In this document: piece after piece, positions 40,264 to 52,000 of the stretch | How positions within the stretch are numbered: the stretch's first letter is position 1 | Layout of the letters: the number at the start of each line of letters is the position of its first letter | Origin: Sanderia malayensis | Lineage: Eukaryota; Cnidaria; Scyphozoa; Semaeostomeae; Pelagiidae | Direction of reading: 5' to 3' | DNA: 64,000 nt | Assembly: GCA_013076295.1 (NCBI GenBank) | Contig: RQOL01000531.1 | Span: forward strand, 434,001-498,000 | The notes under the pieces: generated by a model | The model's input: the letters and a program-made list of their open reading frames with translations, nothing else | Database searches by the model: none | Told to the model about the DNA's origin: nothing | Position numbers and translations under genes: made by a program

Positions 40264-40366
40264 CAGACAGCGAAAAATATGAAAAAAGAAAACTGTCACC
40301 AATTGACAGGATTGTTTGAAGTAGAACATGGATCAGATCAGATGTAAAACATAAAGTAGAGCATAC

Positions 40367-40424
40367 ACGTGATTTCTGGAAAAATCACGTTTTCTGAAGC
40401 ACTAGTGATTTCTGGAAAAATCAC
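40367..40424. other. Twin hairpins with identical loops
   Basis: 40367-40390 folds as ACGTGATTT / AAATCACGT around CTGGAA. 40405-40424 folds as GTGATTT / AAATCAC around the same CTGGAA. They lie between the 3' end of the phosphatase gene and the TEX261 promoter region. Confidence 0.7.
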
Positions 40425-40609
40425 CAAATGGGGGACTTCGTACAAATGCCCAATCAACACTCACAAATATCACAACAATGTAGAGTTTGCATGACGTTTT
40501 TCTCATCGACCTTAACATATTTTTCATGTGATTTATTTTTGCATAATTCCTATTTACATATTGTACAACAAAATTCTAAGCTAAGCCACCCTCTTTGATT
40601 CACAATATT

Positions 40610-40615
40610 TTTATT
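40610..40615 (-). terminator. Polyadenylation signal of the MAP-kinase phosphatase gene
   Basis: AATAAA on the minus strand, about 100 bp after the stop codon. Confidence 0.5.
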
Positions 40616-40716
40616 AACTTCAACAAGTGCTAATTTACTGACTAGTATTTGAGTCTTGTATGAGATATTACATGTTGTATTGCTTAAAGATCACTAAAAC
40701 ATTTACAAAAGCATTT

Positions 40717-43700
40717 TTAAGTTGGCGTCTGTAAAAGACATGTTGAACACGCAGTACCAGCACAACCAGTACCACTCCCATTGTTAAATAACACAGGGGA
40801 ACAGGAGCCAGAATTCGCAAGGTTCGGAAGAGGAGGGTAAGCAAAAGCGAGGCTACCCGCTGATGAATTATCCGCTGACAATGGAACGAGTGGTGATAGC
40901 GGGCTCTGCTGAATGACGATTCGCTTTGCTGTCGTGCTGACGACAAACGGTGTTCTTTCACCACTTGCCTCGGTTCGGTTCTCACATTGCACGTTCGTTT
41001 GCGACTCGAGGCTGAGCAGCTGTCCGAGAAATCCAAAATTGGGCGAAATAAGGGATTTTTTCGTCTTGATAAATTCGTAGGCGTCGTCCAAAGTGAATTT
41101 ATACCGACTGATGAGATATGCAAGGCAAATCGTAGCAGAACGTGAGACGCCAGCTCTGCAATGTACAAGAACTTTGCCATTCTGGTCTTTGGTTTGCTCT
41201 ATTGATGAAAACGAAAATTAATAAAATACAATGAAAATAACAACACAGTAGCTACAACATAGTAGATGAATTCCGTTTGTGACTCGAGTTATCAAAATGA
41301 CTGTTCGTAATATACAATCACTGATCTATATTTATAAGAAGACTTGTAGATCAGTTTTCTTATAGATCAGTGCATAACATGCATACAGGAAACACGAATC
41401 ATGGTGGGAAAAGGCTTTCCATTTAAAAGCAAAAGAAATCTTTTTATGTATAGACTTTATACTTTACCGAAGTTGACTATTGATCACTCGAAAGCCTAAA
41501 TGCCTAATATATTGCGTATGACAAGAAAAAGAAATAGACAATGGCATACCTATGAAGGTAGATGTTTCTGTGAAGTATTTTGATATGTCCTCGCTGAATT
41601 CATCGTTGACGGGGATGTTTTTGTAAGTGAATTCATCTTCGAAGTTGTTGCGACAGTTTTTTGACACATTCAAGATGGCGGTGATACCGAGTCGTTGTAG
41701 TACCTCCTTGTTACCGGCATGTTGTTCACTGCCAATAAATAAATGAGGCAGAAGAAGCACAGGCTCTTGCTCCAGTGGACTGAATAAAACTTGGTCGGTT
41801 GGGTCGCGAATCTTATCTTGACAGATTGAGTCAGTTGGGACGTAAAGTGGCGTTGATTCGCAGTATTCGTGGTATTCTTTAGAAAAGGTTTTCATCCCAC
41901 CTACAACAAAAAAAAACAACAAATGAAATTGATTTATTATACTGAACTCCATATTTTAATTCAACCCAAAGTCGTCCAATACTCAAGAAAGCATTCCCAT
42001 GACTTCACTGTGCATGAAACAAGAAAACCACAAGGCTTTTTATACACCAACGAGAAATTAGCTGCTAAGGAACTAGCTCTAATCTACTACTACTAAAATA
42101 CTACTAGGCTCAGAAATAATTAAGAAACTATTAAGAAACTCTAAAAATGCTCATTCTTAGCAGAGTCCAATGACATTTTAGTTTGTGTTTTGTGAACGGC
42201 AATTTTTGATAAAAGCTATGCCGTTTGATTTTTGATTTTGACCAGCACGGGATTTTTATACGCGTCCACATATTCGCATGAAATTTCTTAGTCATGAAAT
42301 TTCTTAGTCTCGAAATCACGTTTCATTGGAAAGAGAGCAAGTGGAAAAGTGTGGCAGGTGATGGAATCAGCCATCTCTCAGTTACTGCTTATTTTTGCAC
42401 TCGTAGAAACAGGTCATTCGAATTGGTATTTAAAAAAAAACATCGTTCATTGCGCGCAAAACACAGTACAAGGTTAAAGCTCAATTTGACTTCGTTAATA
42501 TGGTCACAAACCGGGAGTATCGTGGGATCTTGGTGAGTGGTTCACTAAACATCCCCTCAAGTCAGGTCAATATGAATTGAAAATAGAACCTGAATAAAAA
42601 CCAGTTTAGTTCAGTTTCCTCGCCAGATTATCTTTATTACGAGAAGGGTGTGTGTGTCGCTTAACGTCTGTCTGCCCATTTTGGTTTCCAGAACATGGCA
42701 AAGTGGTTTCTTTACCTTGAAAATCGCAGTTGTTTTCACTTTTCCCGCCAAACGTGGCCCATTCATTGATGAGTGCAAATTGTGCTCCACGTGGCTGGTT
42801 TCAATTCATTGTTCTTCTCTATCCACGTTTTATAGTAGCGTAAACAAATCAAAGTAGGCCACAGGTAAAATAGAGTAAAGCTTAAACCAAAACATATGCT
42901 GTCCAAATGAGCGTTTTAATTTGAGAACTCGTTTTTTATTTACTTCAAGGGGCTTCAATTTGAATTCCCTATAGTTTTTGCTTCTGGTCGGCAAGCATAT
43001 AAAACTTGAATTGAAAACCATTAGAGGCTGGTCTGTTACTAATAACTTTAAAGTAATGCTGATTCACCGGTTATACGCGAACTACGAAAGTATGTAGGAA
43101 ATAAAAATATTTTTATGATTGTGACGGAAGTTTCAAGTCAAATGAACGTAGAACATGTAAACACGGGATATAATCAACCCTGCCCTTTCCGAATACTTTC
43201 CTCTGCGGTCAGAAGAGAATGATGCTTTAACCTGAAGTGATTAGATATTCTTAACATATGGCAATAAAAATAGCTAAAAATCCAATCAAGTAGCCATTAT
43301 TAAGTTTGAAAAAGCCAATTATCAAGTAACTTCTTTTGTGAAGATAACAGCGTATTTTAAAACGAGAAATATGTGGTCTGATTTGAAATTTTAAGGAAAT
43401 ATTATGATGAGGAGGGTCCACAAATTTTGTTTCTAAAAATATCCAATTTTGAGCCTGAAAGTAATTTCTTATCCCAATTGCTTGGATTGAGAAGAAATTC
43501 TACTTCATGGCTTTTTATAAATACTTTATGGCTGATGAAACGACAAGACAAAAAAGATAAGAGTACAAAATTTACATACCTTCGAGGTAGAAAAGTGCTT
43601 TATTCTTTCTGAGTTTTCTCAAAATGCTACCCATTTGCTTCACATCTTTACTAACACAGCCATGAGTCGAATCTTTGTCATAGAGAACAAAGATGAGCGA

Positions 43701-43982
43701 AGGATTTCTTTGTAGTTTACGCTTGATTTCGTCGGACAACAACAAACTATCGATGGATTTACTGCCCTTCTCAATTCGCCTGATCAACAACGGAGAGCAG
43801 TGAATATTCACCGAGGAAATGATATGTTTCAAATTGTATTCAACCCGCGGTCGAATGTCTATCAACATGTAAGACTCTTCTGGAATATTCTGTAACGTCG
43901 AATACGATAGTGGAATTAAATCCATCTTGCCAGTGTTGCTGTAGTTTTTCATTTTATTCACATGTTTCATCTGTGAAGACAT
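40717..43982 (-). CDS. DUSP-like: MAP-kinase phosphatase (DUSP1/2/4/5-like)
   Basis: Three minus-strand exons (43580-43982, 41550-41900, 40717-41198) join in phase to 411 residues; human DUSP4 has 394. The first ATG (43982) follows an in-frame TAA upstream. An N-terminal rhodanese/MKB domain (about 25-150) contains MLIDIRPRVEYNLKHIISSVN and the basic kinase-interaction motif LLIRRIEKGS. A linker GGMKTFSKEYHEYCES follows. The dual-specificity phosphatase domain (about 180-325) has FIGSEQHAGNKEVLQRLGIT, a candidate general-acid Asp in IPVNDEF, and the full active-site loop VHCRAGVSRSATICLAYLI, so it should be catalytic. The family dephosphorylates Thr and Tyr of ERK/JNK/p38. The inducible nuclear MKP subgroup is the best match (inference from the LLIRR and GGY/GGM-type linker). 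The C-terminal 85 residues are Ser/Pro-rich and end in a Cys-rich stretch. Confidence 0.94.
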
Positions 43983-44065
43983 TGCTTTAAAAAACGAACC
44001 AGCTCGTTCAAGCCAATCCAATATATTGCAAGCGTTGTGGTCACGTTTTTAATGTCACCGTGGAG

Positions 44066-44402
44066 TGATGTCACAAGAAGAAGACTGAGCAGAGCAAGAA
44101 GGTTGTCTATATTTAGAACAAGAATTACAAGTACAATTACGTCACCCGATCATGCGTCATGCTAACACAACAAAAGGCCAATGTGTTTTTTGATATACAG
44201 ACAAGACAATTGCGCTCATACCAACGCAAGTAAACAAAGACTTCACGTGAGTGAAAAAATGTCCGAATCTCACTCGACATGGTTATGAGTCACAATTCAG
44301 AAGATAGTGAATGCTCGGCAAATTTTCAAGATGGCGTCATTGCCCTATGTGAAGGTGTCGAAGGGGGAAATACTTAACACATGACAAAATCGAATGACGT
44401 GA
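44066..44402. promoter_or_regulatory. Cluster of CRE-like sites upstream of the phosphatase gene
   Basis: TGATGTCAC at 44066-44074, TTACGTCAC at 44137-44145, TGCGTCAT at 44153-44160 and TGACGTGA at 44395-44402 are variants of the cAMP-response element TGACGTCA. A minus-strand TAAATATAG at about 44107-44115 is TATA-like. Inducible vertebrate MKP genes are known to have CREs close to the promoter; the function here is inferred. Confidence 0.4.
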
Positions 44403-46011
44403 GCGTAAGCGAAGTAATTAGCAATTAAAAACAATTACCTCATTGTAATTCTCTCTTTCTCCCTTCGACAATCTTGACAAAACATGGCCAATAATGCGAT
44501 TAAAATAACTTTATTTCGTTCCTGCCTGGGGGAATATAGGAGGGGGATTCAGAACTTCACGCATCACAAATGAGTGGCTTATGACGCAGATATTTCTCAG
44601 AGAAATACCCTCTTTTCTATAGGAATACTGTTTATAAGAATCACGAGAGTCAGATTTTTTGAACTTTAAGAATAGTTTAACAATATTGTTAGATTCGAAC
44701 GCTTCCGAATGTTTTATTTTTAGGGGCGATTTTTGCTTTCCAAATGAAAAGTTTTCAAATGCACTCATTCAACTTGATGAGGGTAATAATTTTTGTTATC
44801 ACATTACTCGTGTTGAACTTTCCTTTCTTTGGCTAGAAACGAACCTGAGCAGGGATAATATCTTAAAACCATCGGTCCAAATTCAAACATGAGAGACGCG
44901 AGAACAAAGAAGATGATTCGTATATTGAGAACCCTGTTTCCCATATTTACGAAGAGGAAAGAGTACGACATCGTAGTTTTTGCCAACTTTGGGCAAAAAA
45001 TTGGAAACAACCAAAAATCCCCGATATCAAGCACTTTAGAAATAACCGAAATTGCTTTGCTTCCTTTCCCTGTATGTATTTAGTCGGAACACCTTGAATT
45101 TCAGATGGGGATACGGATCCACACTTTCTTCGCCTTCGCCTTCGCATTCAATAACACAGACAATTGTTATCATCGTGCGGAGAAGAAGGAAGAAAAACAG
45201 AGAAAAAATTGAAATAAGCGGCCCAGTTTTCCACCTGCGAGTTTCGCAGGATTAGAAAACACAAAACTCGACTTATTTCATTCATTCCTTTATAGTTTAC
45301 GATAATAGCTTATTCTATGAGCTATGTATGTTTAGCTTTTACGAAATGCAGATAAACAGAAGAAGAAACCAAAAATAAAATAATTTTATGTTTATAAACA
45401 GGTTCCAAGAAAAGTTGCTCAAAATCGACAATTTCTCTGTAGGAAACTGTCTGTAAGAAACATGGAGCGGCTAAGCAAAAAGAAACTCAGTATAAACAGA
45501 AAAACATTTGCAAAATGGGGTGTATGTACTCTCTGCTAGATAGTTCTATAAATAGACAACCACTAGCACAATCTGTTTCCTTCATAGTGTAGAAATGTAT
45601 ACATAAATTAATGGTGAAATTTGTTGTGCTACTGTTGTTTACTCTACTCTCATTTGTAAACGGAAAATAAACACTCCAGCTTGAGTATGTATCACATGCT
45701 AAACACAAAATGATGACGATTAATCAGAATTTTCAAATGATGAAACTCACTAAAATATTTATTCATATCATGTAATAGCATGACTAGTAAAATATTGAAA
45801 TAAATATGATATAATATTTCTTTAATATAATTGAATGCATCACTTGGCCTTATTGAAATCGAATTAACATCATATATTCCACAAACCTATCCTCAAAACA
45901 TATTGCACTTTGAAAATGCGACGGCTTTTATAGTTTTCACAACTTTGTGCATTCAGTAAATTGACAAATGAAAAATCAGTCCACTGTAATTCTTCTGAAT
46001 GCTCTGTAGTA

Positions 46012-46017
46012 TTTATT
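46012..46017 (-). terminator. Polyadenylation signal of ERGIC1
   Basis: AATAAA on the minus strand, 81 bp after the stop codon. Confidence 0.5.
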
Positions 46018-46097
46018 ATTACAGAATAGATAGCCAGTATAAATATATATGCATATATATATGTTAAATATGTTTGTCTTCATGTAAAATTTCAAGC

Positions 46098-49000
46098 TCA
46101 GCTGAGCTTACCCAGTTCTGCTTTTCGAAATATTTCATTGGCCGTGAATATGAGGGAATCTATGATGCCAGCCACTGTGAATGTCCCTCCCACAATGGCG
46201 CAGATCTGCAAAAAAATCCATGTTAATTATAAGTTCAAAAATGAGGGTCTATTCTGTATGCAATTCGCTTTTAAATATCTCTTTCTCTGACAACAAACAC
46301 GGCTGTATAAAAAAATTATTGCCATTGGCACAACAACAAAACCAGGAAGGACTAAGGACTATAATAATAGAAATACAAATCCTAACTAGTCCTGATATAT
46401 ATGGAAAAAGATTTCCATATATATATATATATATATATATGAATATAGTAGAAATGTAGAAAATAAGACTGAATTTGTGATCAACGCTCTTCACTTCGCA
46501 CATAGCACTGTATGCGTATGCGCAGGTATCGAGAGCACTTTTTATGTGGTATATATATGCATATTACCGTAGAATACAAATATAAACGCAAAATTATGAC
46601 CAACTTTTTGGGATTCAAACATTTTAGCGACTAGTTTCGTCTGATTATGCAAATCTCCAGGCTTAATCTTAGCACATCTTCATACCACATTGTGTCACAA
46701 AAGAAAAAATACTGCGGCAAAAATACACACAGAAAAATTATTTTTTAATTTATGAAAGTTTATAACGAGACTCCAGTAGTTAATGATATTTTCTTAGCCT
46801 TCCCTTCTGGCAATATCAAGTTTGGCATTCTTCACAAATAAATATTGAAATAAAGACGATATACGTAATCCAGAGCATTAAAATTCAAGTTTCAAAACAT
46901 TAAATATAGTTCATCACAACGGCTTTCTTATTTGATAAGATAAAGGTAGCTTCTGAAAAAATTCCACTTACGTGTCCAGCTTTGCTTTTGTAAGCTCGAA
47001 AAAGTACTGATCAAATACTGATCTCTTATTCTCAGCCGCGAAATATAATATCTGATAAACCATTCATTCTCCCATCAGGGTCTATTTTAACGTGCAACGA
47101 TAAGCAATTTGTGCAGTGATAAATTGCGCAAATCGATTTCGAAAAGAATTCAGAAAACTGAATTGTAATATAATCCCATTGATGCTTCCGAAATCACTGT
47201 TCAGGGTACTTATCTTTCGGCCATTCTTTCTTGATTAAGTCATAAAAGGCTTACTTTCCAAGGGGTTTCGGGTGTGGCTCTGGGAAATTTTCATTTGGGG
47301 CGTTGCCTTAGCCCTTAATTTTAAATTTTGTGCAATTTTAAAATAACCCCTGCCAGCAAAGCATGCGTTAGCGAGGGTGTGGTTTTGATCTGTCTTAATA
47401 TTCTTCGCTATCTCCGACGAATGATAACACAATCGCATCATCTTTCTCCATTGAGATAAGATATATCCTAGCTCTATGTCTTTCTCAGACTATTCTCAAT
47501 ACCAAAATTCAAAAATTCGATAGTTTCTTAGTACAGCAAAGTCCCTAAAGAAACAAACAACAACTGCAAAAAGCTTCGTCTCGCGCACATGGGAAAGTTT
47601 CAAATTCATTCAAACACGAATGACGTGATCTCGCGGCCAATAAATAAAGGTGTGTCACGGCTGTTCCCCATTTAACAAGTTGCGCAAGTGTGTCCTGTAT
47701 ACGTCAGCAACTTCCAATCATGGACAAAAACACCAGATTTCGCAAACACACAGGCCGCAAAAGCTCAAGCAGGCCTAACAGCCAACGCAAAGATTACTCA
47801 GTAACAGTCGAAATAATGCCGAATCTTCACTGGGCTGATGAATTTTTAAACAGTTGGTCGTTTCATTTGGTTTAAATCACACCAATGAGCGTGTAAACTG
47901 TGATTCAAAGAACAGAAGTTTTAAAAACCGCACATGTACAACCGCTAAGTTTATTTCAAAGTCGTACCCAATACAATTGATAAACGGTCTGCTTTCAGAG
48001 CAGAGGAATATAATCGCCTCATAAGTCAAATTTACACGCATCTGCGTGAAGCAGATGTGTGCTGGGAAAAGTCATGTGGATAAGAAAAGGCAAGGGGATG
48101 TTCATTCATCTAATCTATGAAGTCATGAATAAATTGACTACTGTTGTAACTCGAAATTTTCGATATGTTAAGCTGAATAAATGGACTCTCTTGCATATAC
48201 CGTAAATGAACGATTAGAAATCCATGCCGCGCCCAGATTAATACCTAAAAGACGTCATTAAACGCCCATACTATGCGTGTAAATTCCAGGGATGCACTCA
48301 ACATTTCTGCATACAAGGATGTCAGTCCAAAAACACTTTCTAACAACGATATTTTTGGATCATTAATTTTTAGAAAGGTCCAGGTGATATTCTTGGGCTG
48401 AAGATCAGAAAAATCTTTAATAATTTTGGGTTATAGAAAGTTTTCATAGGGCGTTTCATTTACAGTAACCCAAGTCTTCTCCGCTCGCTATTAAATTAAC
48501 GTAAAATCTTTACCAAGTCCCCTTCCAGAACCAAGAAAACGAAATAATCCCCGGAAGCTCAAAGTACACCTACAAGTTATTTTCTACTTTTTATAAAAAT
48601 AATATTTTAAAATCTGAGGTGTAGTTTCGAATTATAACGCGGAAAGGTGTCGATAATTTATCACTTTTTGGCAAACTTTTAGGGCTGGGGCGAGTCTACT
48701 ATGATATCATAATGGAAACTCGTTTTTTCTCCGTACTGAAGCAACAAGTTTGACAGTGATTTTCTCACAAATATCGACCTTCCTTATTCGATTTTTGGGC
48801 AATAAAAATAATGGGAAGAAAAGGTTCCAAGACAAAGCCAGGACAAAAGGCACAATAATATGAAAATTTAGTGAATGCTAATTGCTAATGATCAGCAAAA
48901 AGACATGAGAATTGTCCCTACACAGCAGCTCAACTGAGCAAAAAATAAAAAAGATGGTAACTGAGTGAAAAAGGCAGCCATCTCAATGAGTGGCATTGGC

Positions 49001-52000
49001 ATTAAACAGTCAGTGGCATCAAACGCATTCAAGAATGGCTATGGTGCCTATGGTGATAATGCATACACATGCACAGCACAATAAAATAAGTCAAAAAAAC
49101 TCGTCAAGATCACTTCAACAACAACAACAACAATGGGAGCGGACGTTTTCATTGTTCCATGCTATTAAGAGCGACACTGAATTTCGACGCTTAATTTGCC
49201 GTCGCTCCAAAGTCGCTAAAATACCGCACTTAGCTGTAATGAGAAGAGCAACGTTTAACCTACTACGCCTTAGCCTCCTCTGATGTTCACTTGCCTTATG
49301 CACGCTTTAGGTGTGGTGGCCCTAGGTGGCTCAAAATCGTCAAATTTCTTGTTGACGTTGGTGTTCGAATTGAATCGAGGTCTGACTATATTCTGATAAA
49401 CACATAATAAAAGTAAAAATAAAATGGCGTAAAATAAAATAAAATCATAATAAAAGTAAGAATAAAATGGCGAGAAATTATAATAGACCACTTACTGTCG
49501 TGATGAAGTGATAAAGTGGCTTCCTTTTTTCCGTGTATTTCACCGTAATTGCACTGAGGTCATACCTGAACCAAACAGCTGAAAATTAAAACAACAGAAT
49601 AAACAAAAAATCAGAAAATTTCTCTTGGAAAAAGTCAACAAAACGCCATGGAATCATGATTGGATATTCAATAGCACAAATGCCTATTATTTTGAAGTTA
49701 TGATATGAGTAGCTATTTTGCGATATTGCATAACATTCTTCTTCACAGGTCCACAATTCTCTATCAGATCACACACCCTTCTCTATCAAATCACACCGCA
49801 GTCTTCACCGGTGAACATCTTACCGGTAAAGACTGCGGGACCGGCAACTTAGAGAGGCAACTAATTTACATACAGACCAACCAAGGGAATGAGAAATTTG
49901 TTCGAGTTAGCAGGAATTCGAGTTATTGAGAGTTACACATAATCCATAGATATGACAATTGAGAATCAGGGAAAACAGATTCATGTTTGACATGTCGAGA
50001 AATTCGACCTAACATTTGACTTGTTTCGAGGTTTGCAGAAACCTGTTCGAGTTAACGAGAAGTCGAAATATTTCGCATTGAATTTTCAGCACACATAAGA
50101 GCAATACATCAGTAAACATTACGCTACTGTTACACCGGGCAATTTCTCTGGCAACTTGTGTCGCAATAGCGTTGTAACACGAATTGCTGGCCGGTTACAC
50201 AATGTAACATTTCACTTTTGTGCTTTGCGACGTATAACTCTTGCTCTCGCAACGGTTGCCCAAGCTAGAATTATGTTCTACTTTGTGCAACAATTGCAAG
50301 CCATTCTATGGCCATTGCATCATGTAACATCAATTTTAACAGTCTCCCCCAAAGACAGCTGTCCGTCTTAAGTCATTGCAAGTTGCAAAGGTCGTTGCTG
50401 CATCAAACACGCCTTGCAAATGTTTGCTGTTCTTTACCATTGCGAGACAAGGTGCCGTAAAACATTGCCTCGTGTAACAGTAGCTTCAGTCGGAATAAAT
50501 AACGCTTGGTTCAGCCCAACGTATCTTAAAAGTTACTTAGAAAGGTTAGGGAGTAACTCAAGTTTAATGATAATCGAGATATTGACGCTTAACACCCCTA
50601 AATACTCTCCTCTGCTTATAAATATGATGTAATAAAATGCAATTGTCTCTTACCAGGAATGATGCCATGTCCATGACCATATGAAATATATTCCTACAAA
50701 ACAGAAAACAACTACATCTGGTAACACTATCCCGCTTAATTCATCAGCAATTGAGAAAGAGGAACCTCGCAAAATTGATCTAGGTAACAATGCGTCCTTA
50801 TTACAACCTGGCATGAATGAATGTTCGATGTTACCTTGTGTGCCCATGTATATTGAAAAGAATTCTGTATAGTACCATCCAATTTTTCATAAACTGTCGG
50901 CACAACTCTCAGAACGTAATCATGAGATGACAATGCTGTACAAAAGAAGGTGATGAAAAAGAAAATCAACGCCAATAACCCAAATAAATTACAATAAAAA
51001 TAACAAAAAATTATTTCTAAACAAAGTTACAATTATGATAAGCATAAAATGAAACAACATCTCTTACCGTTTGACTCAGTTTGACTGTGGCCAGCCAATG
51101 CTTTGAAAGCACCTTTGACATTGGCATCCTAATCAAATAAAGTAGATTTAGCTATTGAAATGCTACACCCCTCAACTCTGCAAAGAATCGGGACATAGGA
51201 CAAAACTATGGTCAATATAAATAACTCGTAAAGATGAAAAAGCAAAGTCTTCAGCAAAGGATGGAAACATAAGCCGTTTTTACAAAACAACATGCATAAT
51301 CACAAATCAAAAACAATGAAGAAAATATAGGAACCTAAGCCAAGCCAAACCATAGGAACTCAACCAATCAAAACAAAAACACAAGCATAACCTTTCAAAC
51401 AAATACAAAACAAAAAGTCTTCAACCAAATGCTTTCAAAATAATTTCACTTACTTGGATAACATCCCCAAATCGAAGTGCATTAACAACATGTGTTAAGT
51501 CTGGATTGCTCGGCTGAGAAAACAAAAAAACACATAAATAACAAACATGACTAAAAGTCATTGATATTCGATACCTTGGGTGTATTTGGATTCGCGGTGT
51601 AATATTTTTCGCGCACTCTTAGCCGCGCGAAAGCTAAGCTGCGCGAAAAGGGTGATGCATGCGCATAAAACAACGACATATAAATCTCACGAGAAAGTAT
51701 TTCATGTTTCGTTTTTTGAGAAAAGGGTAAGGTACTTTCTTACTTCAAATGTCAATGTCGCTCAAAGCTTGATTGCTAGTTTATTTTATCCTTAGATATT
51801 ATGTAACAAGGTTCACTTTCTTTCATAATGTTAAAAATCCTGTCTCGGGCCGGAGATTTAAAAATCTTTAAATTGATTGCTTTTAAAATGTTGCTCCGTA
51901 GTCGCAATAAAACTTCGAAAAGCCACATCATTCCCTTGGTAAACCCCCTGGTGAATTGTTTTTCTTGTCTTATGCGCAAAGCCATTGCATAAGGATCACA

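Larger units (their letters stand above)
43983..46097. other. Region between phosphatase 5' end and ERGIC1 3' end
   Basis: The right part holds the ERGIC1 3' untranslated region (signal at 46012) and the left part the phosphatase promoter with CRE-like sites. Short overlapping frames on both strands at 44511-45255 show no protein-like pattern. A diverged stretch with TTCTTATA/GTAAGAAAC words near 45390-45470 resembles the MITE group seen at 3810. Confidence 0.45.

Noticed and set aside
40668..41180. 170-codon frame overlapping phosphatase exon 3
   Set aside because: Alternative frame; the HCRAGVSRSAT active site is in the other frame, which also splices correctly.
44019..44021. Upstream start of the phosphatase at a TTG codon
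   Set aside because: TTG is not a credible start in an animal gene here; the first ATG downstream of the in-frame stop is at 43982.
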